This document shows positions 18,914-31,200 of a stretch of 64,000 nucleotides of DNA, piece by piece. Position 1 is the stretch's first letter; every line of letters begins with the position of its first letter. The stretch is from contig NC_133931.1 in assembly GCF_031877795.1 (NCBI RefSeq), positions 128,502,621-128,566,620 on the forward strand, written 5' to 3'. Origin of the DNA: Strix aluco. Lineage: Eukaryota > Chordata > Aves > Strigiformes > Strigidae. The position numbers were made by a program, and so were the translations under genes. Under the pieces are notes generated by a model. It did no database searches. It was not told where the DNA came from and saw only the letters and a list, made by a program, of their open reading frames with translations.

Positions 18914-19505
18914 TGCTGTGGTTAAACCCCAGCCAGAGACTAAGCACCAGACAGCTGCTTGCTCACTCCCCCTCCATGGGATGGGGGAGGGAATCAGAAG
19001 GGTAAAAGTGAGAAAACTTGCGGGTTGAGATAAAGACAGTTTAACAGGCAAAGCAAAAGCCACGCACACAAGCAAAGCAAAACAAGGAATCCATTCACCA
19101 CTTCCCACTGGCAGGCAGATGCTCAGCCATCTCCAGGAAAGCGGGGCTCCATCACACGTAACGGTTACTTGGGAAGACAAAAATGCCATAACTCCAAATG
19201 TCCCCCCTTCCTTCTTCCCCCAGCTCTATATGCTGAACATGACGTCATATGGTGTGGGATACCCCTTTGGTCAGTTGGGGTCAGCTGTCCCAGCTGTGTC
19301 CTCTCCAAACTCCTTGTTTGTCCCCTCCTGTTCGCTGGTGGGGTGGGGTGAGGAGTAGAAAAGGCCTCGATGCTGTGTAAGCACTGCTCAGCAACAGCTA
19401 AAACATCCCTGTGTTATCAATGCTGTTTCCAGCACAAATCCAAAACACAGCCCCATACCAGCTACTATGGAAAAAATTAACTCTATCCCAGCCAAAACCA
19501 GCACA
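18914..19505 (-). mobile_element. Solo LTR of an avian endogenous retrovirus
   Basis: A 592-bp element with TG...CA ends, flanked by the perfect 5-bp duplication ATCAG (18909-18913 and 19506-19510), which fixes both boundaries. I recall this sequence as an LTR family widespread in neoavian birds. By that recall it is on the minus strand, where it starts TGTGCTGGTT, carries a decayed TATA-like box (catatagag) and ends AACCACAGCA. No internal retroviral sequence is present, so the provirus was lost by LTR-LTR recombination. A 5-bp duplication fits ERV-L/class III or class I better than the 6 bp usual for class II. It lies about 1.6 kb upstream of the STEAP2 CpG island. Confidence 0.88.
19240..19247. 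promoter_or_regulatory. Consensus CRE (TGACGTCA) inside the LTR
   Basis: A perfect palindromic CREB/ATF site lies next to the TATA-like box of the LTR. In an intact provirus it would sit in the U3 promoter. Whether it still acts on nearby genes cannot be read from sequence. Confidence 0.6.
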
Positions 19506-19510
19506 ATCAG

Positions 19511-20287
19511 TTACACAGCGATGGAAGGGAGGCTGTAGCTGTTTTAGTCCTGATTTCAAATGAGGATATTCAAACTGCAAAACCTCAAAAAGGTGCAAGG
19601 AAAACACAGGATCAAGTTATATCCCCCAAACTGCCTTGATTTCAATTTTTAAATATATTAGATATCAAGTTAGTGGTGTCCAACAGGCTGGTAAATGACC
19701 TTGACTCAAAAGTTTCCTCATTTATCCCTGTGCACAAAGGCTAAAGCTAGGTAGGTTCGCACACAGTGAGAGGAGAAACAACTGGAGAAGAAATGAACCA
19801 TGTAGGTGAGAAATGACACTGAATTACACCCATGGGAACCCAGGTGGGTTAGGCATGAAGGACCATGGCTGGAGCTGGCACACCCAACACAGCACAGGCT
19901 GCAAGGCAGAACCTGTGATGTTTTCACATGGGAAATGCAGCTAGTGAGCAATCACAGGCCAAACAGCTGCACAAGAAACAGGTAACAGAATTCAAGGATC
20001 ATTAATGATCCTTGTTAAAATCAGAAGCTACACTTAGTCGGGAAAAAGATCCATTTGTCTTCAACTAGAAATTTCCTTGGTCAATGTAGAATTCAGATAC
20101 TGGGGTTTAGCTTTGCTTTTATGCAGTTGATCCCTGTATGTCCTCTCATTTTGTGTAACACTGAAATCAGAGCACAACTCCCACCTGCACAGAGTACACC
20201 GGGTACACGGCAAGCATGGGGAGCAACCTCCGCACTCCCTACACCCAGGGAAGCCAGCCTGGGCCACAGGGACATCCAACAACCCCT
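19511..20287. other. Intergenic DNA between LTR and CR1
   Basis: Contains the 22-bp palindrome at 19993-20014. No gene supported. Confidence 0.6.
19993..20014. repeat. 22-bp perfect palindrome
   Basis: CAAGGATCATT is followed immediately by AATGATCCTTG, a complete inverted repeat with no spacer. It lies between the solo LTR and the CR1 upstream of STEAP2. Confidence 0.95.
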
Positions 20288-20504
20288 CAGAATTATTTTT
20301 TTACAATGAGGGTGGTGAAACACTGGAACAGGTTGCCCAGAGAGGTGGTAGATGCCCCCTCCCTGGAAACATTCAAGGCCAGGTTGGATGGGCCTCTGAG
20401 CAACCTGATCTAGTGGAAGGTGTCCCTGCTCATTGCGGGGGAGGTTGGATGAGATGACCTTTAAAGGTCCCTTCCAACCCAAAGCGTTCTACCATGATTC
20501 CATG
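20288..20504 (+). mobile_element. CR1 LINE 3' end, 5'-truncated (avian type)
   Basis: Carries the standard avian CR1 tail in sense orientation: gagggtggtgaaacactggaa, aggttgcccagagaggtgg, ttcaaggccaggttggatggg, ctagtggaaggtgtccctgc, and the terminal ATGATTCCATGA near-repeat. Typical 5'-truncated copy with its 3' end intact. It ends only about 15 bp before GC-rich DNA of the STEAP2 CpG island begins. Confidence 0.93.
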
Positions 20505-21050
20505 ATCCCTCACCCGCGGCCCTGCGGCTGGCACCAGCTGAGGGCCATCAGCACCCTTCTGCCAGCAGAAATAAGGAAAAGAAGCCGCAGGAGGACTGCC
20601 GCTGAAGGACAAATCCGGCCGGAGCAGCCGAGACAGGGCAGGGCGCGGCGGACCGGTGCGTTTTGCCCTCAGGGCCGTGAGCTCGCCGGGGAACGGGCGA
20701 GGTCCCCGCGCTCACCCGTTGGGACTCCGGCTCTGGCTCTGGGGGTGCTGCGCAGGCCTGAGGGGGTTGTGGCCGGAGCGCAGTGACCGGGGGCTGGGGC
20801 CGAGGGCACCGCGGGGCCGGCCGCGCCCCTCTCCTTCCCCACACGCGGCGACCCCCGGGGCTGTCCCCCACCTCCGCCGTCTCAGCCCCGCCGGGAGGGC
20901 GCCGCTCCCTCCCGCCTGGCCACGGCGGTGGCGGCCGAGGAGCGGCCGCAGGGGGCGGGTCGCAGCGGCAGGAGAGGCGCCGCCTTCCTGCCCGCCCGCT
21001 CGCCACTGCGGGGCCGGAATCGGAGGAGAAGCGGCGGCGCTGGTCCCCCT

Positions 21051-21070
21051 GGCGGGCGGGCGGGCGGAGG
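21051..21070 (+). promoter_or_regulatory. G-rich run, potential G-quadruplex and Sp1 cluster
   Basis: Repeating GGGC motif with at least four G-tracts, ending at the possible donor GGAG|GTGAGC (GT at 21070). Structure formation is inferred. Confidence 0.4.
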
Positions 21071-21579
21071 TGAGCGGCGCCGGGGCCGGGGGGCGGGAGG
21101 GGGCCACATCCCCGCCGGACGTCTCCTCAGGCCCGCCGGGCCCGCCGCCGCCCCTCGGGGGTTTCCCCGCTGCCCACCGCCGTGGCGGCGGGCTCCCGCC
21201 GCGGCTGCCCCCGTGTCCGGGCCGGCTCTGGCGGGCCTGGCGGTGTCGGGAGCCCCCCGCAGCGGGCTGGGCGGCGGGGCTGGGTGCGGCCCGGCCCCCG
21301 GCAGCCGCGAGGACGCCCCGGTGCCCGGCGGTAGCGCGGAGCCGGGGTGCCTGGGCCTGGCGGCGCTGCCCCGGCTCTGCCCGGCGGGGCGGAGGCGGCC
21401 GGGTGGTGCGGTCGCCGCTCTTGACACGGGCGATGTTGTCGTTGCAGCTGGAGATGCCGGCCAGGACGCGGGCCCCGCCGAGCTCCGCTGGGGTGGCTGC
21501 CCGCATCGCGCTGCTGCCCGCTAGCCTGCCGAGGGGGCACTGGCCTGCACCCGCCGCCCGGCCAGCCACTAGCCTCAGC

Positions 21580-21594
21580 CCTCGCCCTGTAAGT
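21580..21594 (+). other. STEAP2: Candidate splice donor of the STEAP2 non-coding exon 1
   Basis: CCCT|GTAAGT (GT at 21589) has perfect intron-side consensus at the downstream edge of the CpG island. A competing donor, GGAG|GTGAGC, is at 21070. The first exon is expected to be untranslated because the coding start is in the exon beginning at 24721. Which donor is used cannot be settled here. Confidence 0.35.
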
Positions 21595-22196
21595 TCTCGC
21601 CCGAGCGGCTGGTCACAAATTCAGTGACTACCCGGCTGTTTGTTCGGTTTTCAACTCCAGTAGTTATTTTTCCAAGAGCAGTTTTTCACGCCAGTGTTAC
21701 CCTCTGGCAGACATAGCTCTGTAGTGTTTTCTTAGCTTACCTAAGGGCAAATGTCAGATTTATGTCGCTTCTACTATTCTTTATGTCTGTGAAAGCAGAT
21801 ATCTTGTAAGAGGTTTTGTTGCAGTCTGTTTCTGAACAACCCATTTCAGCTGCTTATTATCTGCTTCCCATCTTAACTATTTACAAATTGGTTGCTCAAT
21901 AATGATGTCAAATCTGTCCAGAGGCTGAAGTTAGGCTAACAAGTCTTTGCTTTCCTCAGTCCTCCTCCTCCTCCCCTCTTTTACAGCTATGTGCTAGTCT
22001 GCCTCTCTTGTCCTCTGAGTTCTCAAGATGTCACTTCGATCAGTTTTTTAAGCATCAAGGGTGGATTTCATAAGTGTCTGCTGACTTGAAAATCTTTATC
22101 TTATCTTTATCCTTTACTCTTAACTTACCTTCTTCCACATTGACCTCACCTTCTGCCTCCCTGTAAAAGGAACTTCATTAGATATCTATTCACAGA

Positions 22197-22228
22197 TATT
22201 TCAGCACACACAGCTGAGTGCTGAAATA
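22197..22228. repeat. Stem-loop, 11-bp perfect arms
   Basis: TATTTCAGCAC, a 10-nt spacer (acacagctga), then GTGCTGAAATA. The arms are exact reverse complements. No function assigned. Confidence 0.85.
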
Positions 22229-22456
22229 AAGAAGAAATTTAACACCTTGTCCTGCTTTGTGTCACCTGTAATTTGTTCCTTTTCCTCTTAAGCCTTGCGT
22301 TCTGTCTTTTATTGTATTTATGGAACCTTTACTTGTTACCCTTTATGTCCTTCACCAGTTATAACTCATTCCTGTACCATTGCTGTTCAGATTTTATCCC
22401 TACATGATAGCACTGTCTCTTTATGCTGTTCCTTAGCCATGCACGCACACACACCC

Positions 22457-22477
22457 TTTTTTTTTTTTTTTTTTTTT
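22457..22477 (+). repeat. 21-T homopolymer
   Basis: Uninterrupted T run following a short CA-rich stretch in the STEAP2 first intron. Confidence 0.95.
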
Positions 22478-24720
22478 ACTTTTTGTGTGATTTTTCAGGT
22501 CATTAAAGCTCTCCTGATGCAGTTAAAACAGTCTTATACACTCTCTTGCCTCTGAATTGCTATTGTGAATTTAATATAGTTCCTTTCAGTAACTGCTAGC
22601 TCTCTGATCTCTTCCATCTCTTAGATTATTTGCCCAAGAGTCATGTCTACCTATTTCCTGAGGTTTTTTTATGAAGTCTGTTAGTTTTATTCTGTTCCTC
22701 ACACTCTACTTTCCTTAGAATAGGCAGTGAGAAACTTGGGCCAGTGGGCCAAATTTAGCTCACCAAAGCAATTCATCATATCCAAATCCTTGATGCCCAC
22801 CCTCCGAAGGATCCTTGGGACAAAAACTGAAAGTAGGCTGCAGTATGGTTAAATGCTACTGGTAGCCCATTCCCTCATCGTGGTTCCCTTTCTATGCCAA
22901 AGTTTTGCAGCACCTTCACATCACATGGCAGGAACTGAAATGGGCCTCTGTAATCACATGGTGAAAGCACGCGTGTTTTGTCACATCCAGTTGATGTATA
23001 TCTCTTATCTGATCAAAATACGGGTATTCTCATTATGTTCCTGGATGTGAATCCATCGTGGTACAGGAAATACTGGTATTTTGGTCATGTGCTAGGTACG
23101 TTTCAGGTCGCGTGGTAAGAGAGAAGTCTGTGTTTTTTCAGTGCGTGCATAAAAATCTTATGTGGCCTGCCTCTGCTGGAAAGATTCAGTGTTAGAACCT
23201 TTTCTTAGAATACTGATTTTGTGGTCACTTTCACATATTGCTTTCTGTCTTTAGAGTCTCAGTCCAGTTTCAGTGAGTTCTTTCCTTCTAGTCAAAGCTG
23301 AAAATGAAAAGTGCCCATTCTTCTAGTAGCTTCCTCCACTTTCTGAAGCACAAAGCTATTTTTAATTGTGGGAGGTTGTTCACCACACGTACTGTATTCC
23401 TAGCCAATGGCTGGGTGAAGTCCCCCACTGCTGATTAGTTACGATCATATCAGCTCTTGGATGGTGGCTCAGAAGGAGGTTCATTCACCTCCTCCTTTCT
23501 GTGTGGTCTGTTGTTGATTGCTCCCAAGACAGCAACCTCATGGTTTCTCATTGCTCCTTCTTAGCCTGCCTTTGCTTGTTGCTTCCTTCATTTTCAGAAC
23601 TCGTTTCTCTTCTACAGTGCAGAACCACTTATGTCGTAACTGTGGTTTCATGTGAAGACTTCCCTCCTGGGGGTTGTTTTGTTGGGTTTTTATGTCTTTT
23701 TGTCTTTGTTACAGCTTTACTGCAGTTCTGTGACCTCTTCTCTCCAAAGATATAACAGTATTCCTTTTAATTTTCTGTGAGCTTTAGCCTCTGTTCTTCT
23801 TCAAAGCCTCTCTTACTGCACTGAATTTGAGTCCTGAAACTCTCTTACCTTTTATTGCATGAAATCTATCTCTTCCTGCCATAAGCTTTTTGTAGAATGC
23901 TGTCCCATGTGTTTGTCTCCAGGATTTATCTTCTTTGCCAGGTCAGAAAATTCTGTTAAGCATATTTGCGACCCACAGCCTTGAATCCTTTACCCTTGCA
24001 CCCACAGTTAATCCTTATACATCCATGGCCAGGCCTAGCGGTCTGACCTAGCAGTGTCGTTAATGATCTCATGAATAGGCCTTGACAAATCTCCCTTGTT
24101 GTCTTTGCCATGGGATCCATGCGGGCAGCCCATTTCCCAGGCTGACAGGTATGCGTTATGGTGGTAGACATGACATTTGCAGCTTTGAGACTTTTTCATC
24201 CTTTCCTTCCTGGCCAATATAGGATACCACGATAATAATCTGCATAAGCTTTTAGTGGAATTCAACTTCCATGAACTCACTGTCCTTATGGCAGCCACAG
24301 GCCAGCTATCTCTACCTTCTAATATTTTCCATAATTACCCAGTTTTCCTTACATGTTGCTTCTTATTCCATTGGCCATTAGTTTCAGGAGCGCAAGGTTT
24401 ATCTTGTGGTCCAATATTCTGGAGCAGTGGAAGATAGGGAATAGGAGAAGATGGAAAAAATACCATTTATTTCTGTAACTGTATTATTGAAGTGCTTGAA
24501 GTATTTTATGTTTCTCCTTGTATTAGTGAAACATTGCAAGACAAAATTGATTAGCACATACTTTTTTATGGAGAAAATATAACATGAAACATAGAACCAC
24601 AGATTTTGCTCCTAGAGGTGTTTATGGATTCTGATGTCTCGTAAAATTGTATGATGCTGCATTTTTCCTTCTGTTGCTTTCTCTTTTTTTTTCTTTTTTT
24701 TTTTTTTTTTAACCTCCCAG

Positions 24721-24753
24721 AAGACATTATTGTAGGTTTGGTGTCTTGGAAGT
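24721..24753 (+). other. STEAP2: STEAP2 5' UTR segment in exon 2
   Basis: 33 bp between the acceptor (strong T tract then cctcccag) and the start ATG. No upstream ATG lies in it. Confidence 0.75.
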
Positions 24754-25245
24754 ATGGAATCAATCTCTATGATGGGAAGTCCTAAGAACCTCAATGAAAC
24801 TTTTCTACCAAATGTTGCCAATGGCATCAAGGATGCCAGTAAGATCACAATAGGCATCATTGGAAGCGGAGACTTTGCTAAGTCATTGACGATTAGACTT
24901 ATCAGATGTGGGTACCACGTGGTCGTAGGAAGCAGAAACCCTAAACTTGCTGCTGAGTTCTTTCCCCATGTGGTTGATGTCACTCACCATGAAGATGCAG
25001 TAGCAAAAACAAACATCATTTTTGTAGCCATACATAGAGAACATTATGCCTCTTTGTGGGACCTCAAACATTTGCTTGCTGGTAAAATTCTGATTGATGT
25101 CAGCAATAACACAAGAGTAGACCAATATCCGGACTCCAATGCAGAGTATTTGGCATCACTTTTCCCAGATTCCCTGATTGTCAAAGGATTCAATGTCGTT
25201 TCAGCTTGGTCACTGCAGTTAGGACCAAAGGATGCCAGCAGACAG
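24754..25245 (+). CDS. STEAP2: STEAP2 coding exon 1 (NADPH-binding domain)
   Basis: 164 codons ending KDASRQ|GTAAAT. It encodes most of the FNO-like domain: [51 protein letters not shown] and [17 protein letters not shown]1 has no equivalent exon, which is why it lacks reductase activity of its own. Confidence 0.98.
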
Positions 25246-28200
25246 GTAAATGTTATATTTGTATTAATTTAACTTGTTTGTAAGATCAGAATGACAGGAA
25301 CAGAATGTAAGCAGCCAGAACTCGTGGGATTCATCCTGCCTGACCTAACGTACCTAAAATGTTGGGCCTTTAGATTAAGTTTTAGCAGCCAATAAAATTT
25401 CCAGAGTTCATCTCACTGTAAGACATATAGGGTAAGTGCTTCAAATCGTCCCCTGAGATGCCTGTTCATCTTTAAAGATTGCAGAGGAAATGTGGATACT
25501 AGCTTAGACTAGACAGCTGACCTTTAGATGACTACAGAGGAGAGGAGTTGGTCTTAAAGTCTTATGTAGGAAATATGTTAATTGTTATCCTTATGCTCTA
25601 TACAAGGATAGAGACAGTCCTTCCCAGGATATTTTAGTTTCAGTATTGATTTAACAGGGGCAGAACTACTGAAAGAAATGCACAGAAATCTCAGGTCCTG
25701 ATCCCAGGGCTCAGGAGTCAGCTGTTCTAAAAATGCTCGCATTCAGTGTAACGACAAAGTGAATGAAAGAAATTATCTAGCTTTTAGAATGCCCCAAGAT
25801 CATAAATATGAGGAAACAGAAGGAGACACATATGTTTCTAAGTGATCATTTATTTGATCCAGCACTGCTTGGGAACATCACGTTCAAATTCCTTCCCAGT
25901 ATGTTCCCCAAATTCACCCTGCATATAGAAAAGACAGCCTTTGTTTTTGATGCTTTGCTGAAGTGATACAAAGGATTTCAGCCTATGCAAGAACCCAGTC
26001 CTTCACAGCTTGATGAACTCCAAGAAATGCGTGAGAAATGACTGGTGTAACATGACTACTGGAGACTAAATTGAGTTTTCTGGCACTTCAGGTAGATTTA
26101 AAATGGAATGCAATTGATATAGAATTAGCATAATTTTAAAAATAACCTCACCATACTATTTTTATCCCCTTTCAGAATAGCACTGTGTATAAGTAATTAA
26201 CTCCTGTCAAAAAAGATCATGTTTGCTCTAATGCAGATGATCAGCAAACAGTGTTGGGCAAACTATAGCCTACTGTAAATTTTAAAGGAACTTTAAAGTA
26301 CTTCGTAGCAGTGCATTTCTTTCACTGTGTAATAAACTGGTCTTTAGAAGGAGTTCTTATTTGACTGCTAGTTTTTGTCCTTTCTGTTAAACATTTAATT
26401 TTTGTGGAAATATGGATTGTGAAATTAAGATAGAATTGTTACACATGGAGAGATTAGTTTTTTGCTTTGTATTCTGTTTATGCTAAAGTTGGTTTAGGGT
26501 CATCATTCAAGATTCCTGCATTTTTGAGAGCCTCGTGATTTTCTGAAATGCTTTTAGCCATTTTTTCAAATTCAATGCAGTCCTATAGACATTTCAGGGC
26601 GGGGCAGGGTGTCAGTGTGCAGATTACCAGGGCATCCCTCTGTCAGCTCATTATGAACTCCAAGAAAAAGACAATTTTGTTTTGGTTACTCTGTTTCTAA
26701 ATCAGTGTGCGTGTTTTCACTTTGTTTGGAGTTGTATATGGTTTCATTCTCATCTTGGTGACACAAGCTGGGATAACGGTGTACAGTTTTAGCAGTAGTT
26801 CTGTGGTTTTGACCTGGAGGCCCTTAAGGGGTTTTTGTGTTGTTTGGGGTTTTTTTTACCTTTGAGTCTCTTTCTCTAACTACAGACAATTCACTTGACT
26901 TTCCCAACAGGTCTATATATGCAGTAACCATGTTCAGGCTCGCCATCAAGTTATTGAGCTTGCCCGTCAACTCGGTTTTATTCCTATTGATTTGGGGGCA
27001 CTGTCATCTTCAAGGGAGATTGAAAATTTACCTCTGCGACTGTTCACACTGTGGAAGGGGCCTGTAGTGATTGCCATTAGCCTGGCAACGTTTTTCTTCA
27101 TCTATTCCTTCGTCAGAGATGTAATCCATCCATACGTGAGAAATCAGCAGAGTGATTTTTACAAGATCCCCATAGAGATCGTGAACAAGACGCTACCGAT
27201 TGTTGCTATCACTTTACTTTCTCTAGTGTATTTATCAGGACTTATTGCAGCTGCTTATCAGCTTTACTATGGTACTAAGTATAGGCGATTTCCACCTTGG
27301 CTGGACAACTGGCTCCAGTGTCGAAAGCAGCTTGGACTGCTCAGTTTTTTCTTTGCAACAGTGCATGTGGCATACAGCCTCTGCTTACCTATGAGGAGAT
27401 CGGAGCGATACTTGTTCCTCAATATGGCGTATCAGCAGGTAAGCCAATCTTTAGTTCAGTAAGCCAAAAATGCCTTGGCTGTACACATATGGCTCCTGAA
27501 TACAATATATATGTTTTCTTAATCTGTTCCACTGTTTTCAGCAGAGAATGTTATGGGTTATCTTATGCATAGCTAACGCTGAATAAGAAGGGAGACTAAA
27601 AGAAACATCCGTGCATTGTGCTCACCTCATGGGTCAAGCTGCAGTCAAGTTTGTGTGGCAGGGGAAATCAAGGATGTGTCCTACTTAAATCCCTGATAGT
27701 AATATACACAAGGAGAATGTAGGATAGACAGGTTAAAAGTAACAGCAGGAAACTTCTGAGGTATGTTCCTCTCTATGTATACTTAACATATGGGGGAGGT
27801 ATGTATATCATAAGTGTGTTTACACCTGTGAAAAGTATAAGTGTAGGTATTGTGATAACACTTACAGATACACCTATGTTTATAAAATGAAAATGCTGCT
27901 ACTTTGTAACATTTTGGACCAGTGGTAAAAATATTTTATTCATTAAAAATTCTGTGAACATCATCTATTCCGGGCAATAGAGACTGACTCACATTTCCCA
28001 GGAGCAATTGGTCTTGCATAACCCTGAAACAATCTCTGACAAATCTGTCATCCTTTAGAAGAGGGTCTGATGCTCCTGTCTGTCAGTGAGGTAGCTTATT
28101 GTCACCTTTTAAAGTGGTAGAAACGCAGCATTGCCATTCAGCACCTAAAACCTGCAGGAAAGAGAAATGTGACAGAACAGAAAGAACAGCAGACTAAGGA

Positions 28201-31200
28201 AATCAAATCAAATGAAACAAATTCACGGGGATTGGGTCCACAAATTCTAAAAGGACTAGCATGAAAAATTGAACTTAAGAGAAAGGCAAGAAGAACAAAA
28301 CTATAAAAGACAGCAAGAAACTGTCATTGTTCACACTTAGTAAAGGATCCACTGATACTTTTACTAAGAAATTACCATGGTTTTAATAATATTGTAAAAA
28401 TCTCACTTGCTAATATTCTTAGTGAACCTCTTTCAAGACATGCAATATCACAGTAGTTTACCTGAAAGTGGAAAAATAATTGAATATCCACACCTCTTGA
28501 TTGTTAAGGACCTGAGTTGTTTCTTTTTTCTGGTAAAGCTCCCCGACAAGAACAATCTTGGATGTATCTGATGTCAGCAGTGTAAGAGGCAAAATAACTT
28601 GGGCTCAGCATAGAGAGCTGAAGGAAAACCAGGGAATGATGCTGAACTATTTCTGAATGTAACAAACTAAAATTGCAGGTTTACCCAATTTATGTTATAA
28701 AATTTAAGTTTCCAGAGTCTGAAGAACACAGCTACTTTTCTACAGTATATAGGAATGAACAGTGTTACGTAATTGTTATAAATAGTATATAATGTTACAT
28801 TTGCTTTTAACAATTCATCTAAGTTTCTATGTTTAACATATTTTTAATCTAACAAGAGCCAATACCAGTAGTAAAGAAATAGTTATTTTTCTCCAAGACA
28901 TGAAGAAACCTCTGAAATACTTGACCCCATTTTATAGTTGTCCTGTGACTGCAGACTTTAGTCAGCAAAATCACTTCTGTTGATATTTTTAATATTCTGT
29001 ACAATAAAGTGCTTCTTTATGCTCTAATACGTTCTTTCATCAGGTTCATGCAAATGTGGAAAATTCTTGGAATGAGGAAGAAGTGTGGCGAATTGAAATG
29101 TATGTTTCCTTTGGAATAATGAGTCTTGGATTGCTTTCTTTGCTGGCAGTAACTTCCATCCCTTCAGTAAACAGTGCCTTAAACTGGAGGGAGTTCAGTT
29201 TTATTCAGGTGTGTTACTTTTTAAATAAGGGGGTTTTGTAGAAATAAGAATTCCTTAATGATGATCATGATCACAAACAAAAGTGCTTTGCAACATGATG
29301 AGAGCTTTTTTTCCCTTTCTCTGGTAAGTTAGTAAAAACAACATATCCTTACTCGGTAGATCTATTACCATGAAGGCACATTAAGCATTTCATGAGTGTT
29401 AGAACAGGAATTTGCATTTTACACTTCTTGGTCTTAAATAACCAACACAGCTAAGACCAAATGAGCACTAATCTATTCCTTTTCCATTGTTAGAATTTCT
29501 TGCTAAATTCAAATTAGATAAATTTGGACAAACTCACTAAAGTCAGTGATACTGATGAGAGACACTACTGTTTGTAGATGCACACAATTGTTAAAATTGA
29601 AGACTTAATTTGTCCTGCAGGATTTTTATTGCACAGCCCTCTGGCAGCCATGGTCGTTGATTCAGTTTTGCTTCCCCTCCACTGTGTGGGAATTAATACA
29701 GCTCTCAACTGTGTTATTCCCATTAGCTGAAAATACCCATTAGTAAAATATGCAGCTTTGTTTATTAAAAGCAGAGGCTTTTCCAAGTCCTGGCATGTCT
29801 TCTGCTGCCCTCCTGCCTCAGATAAATATCTACCACAGGCAGACCTCACTGACATAAAATACTGAGAAATACAGGCTTTAATAAACAGCTTAATGTTTCC
29901 TTCCAAACAAAATTGCCATTAGTTGTAGGTAGCAGTCAGCAATGACAATTTTTATTAGGAGTTCATCTTGTGATAAATTTCCTAAGTGTGTACATGCAGT
30001 TCTGGGTTTTGTTATGTCTTGTTTTGTTCTCTGACTTTGAATTCAGTACTCTCGTCTTTACTCAGTCTTTTCTGATTAACGGTTTTTCAACATAGCTATT
30101 GTAATGATACTGCCTAATTCTTAGTCCTGTTACTGTTTACAAATTCTTACCTTCAGAACTCAGGCACTGACTGTACCGTTCAGGGCTTGAGTTGCACTTT
30201 ATAATTTTCAGATGTTTTAAAGGGAGTGATGGGGAAAACTTCTTTGGCTGTAGTTGTCAGAGGTCTTCTGTCTGTAAAATAGTATCTTCCCTTCCCCTAG
30301 GGTTTCCATTGGTGGAACACTCCAGGTTGACCTACAAAAAGTTTGCTGAAAAATTTTTCAAATTCAGTTTACCCTGACAGAACTGTTTATTCTCGCTCAT
30401 GGTTTTGAGCCTTCAGAGGGAGTAAAGACCCATTTTGTATTGCTACAACATCTCTGCCATCCAGAGTTCTCTGTGTGGGGACAATAGTACTGCTGTTGGG
30501 TGATGTAAAATATTAGTGCAAAAGGGAAAAATATGTATTCACCCATGAGTGAGGTGATGCCTTTATCCAGTCATGACTTCCAGCCACAAACCCAGCATTT
30601 GTGTCTTATTTTTCCTTACTCAAATTTACAAATTTTCAGGCTTGTGTGACTGAGTCAAAACCCACATAATAATCACATAATGATGTGTCTACAAGGGCAT
30701 TTTCCATTGTGTCATCATATTTATTGCACTTATTTCCACTGTAAATAAAGTCAAAATAGTTCTGAATTTAAATAATTATGAACTATAATGAATCATCTGT
30801 CAGTATTTTGAGGAATTTGATTGGGGACAAGTTGCTCTGGAGGTATGTTACAGTTGATACTGCATTACATGCTAAAGAGAACTGGTATTGGTAATTAATT
30901 ATGATAATTTGCAATTTTTAGTCACAAAAAGTACTGAACTACTAAAAGTTTCCTTGAAGTTAATGATCATTAAAGGTACTTTGTCATTAATTACTTCTTC
31001 GGATGTAAATTGTTCTTCATTTAGTTACTTGTCCTTCAAAAAAGTCCTCTTGCTGTCTTCAATCAGAAAACAGATTTTCAGTGATACCTCACTAAAGTAA
31101 GAGGAGTCTGCATTTCTGCACAAGCTTCGTTGTGCCCCATATGCAAGTAGTACAGATAAAACATCAAAATACTTACTGTCTTTTTTATTTTTTTCCTACT

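Larger units (their letters stand above)
20520..21620 (+). promoter_or_regulatory. STEAP2: CpG island, probable STEAP2 promoter
   Basis: About 1.1 kb of very GC- and CpG-rich DNA with many GGGCGG/CCGCCC (Sp1-type) boxes and a G-quadruplex-capable GGCGGGCGGGCGGGCGG run at 21051-21070. It lies 3.1 kb upstream of the first STEAP2 coding exon and on the right side for it. The long open frames across it on both strands reflect GC content, not coding. Confidence 0.85.
21621..24720 (+). other. STEAP2 first intron (5' UTR intron)
   Basis: Pyrimidine-rich DNA ending in the long T-tract acceptor ttttaacctcccag at 24720. It holds a stem-loop at 22197-22228 and a 21-T run at 22457-22477. No exon recognised. 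Confidence 0.6.

Noticed and set aside
18818-19358. Frames of 60-123 codons on both strands
   Set aside because: They lie within or across the solo LTR, which is non-coding.
20656-21627. 323-codon plus-strand frame and 285-codon minus-strand frame
   Set aside because: Both lie in the STEAP2 CpG island. Long frames occur on both strands because GC-rich DNA has few stops; composition is Pro, Arg, Ala and Gly with no recognisable domain.
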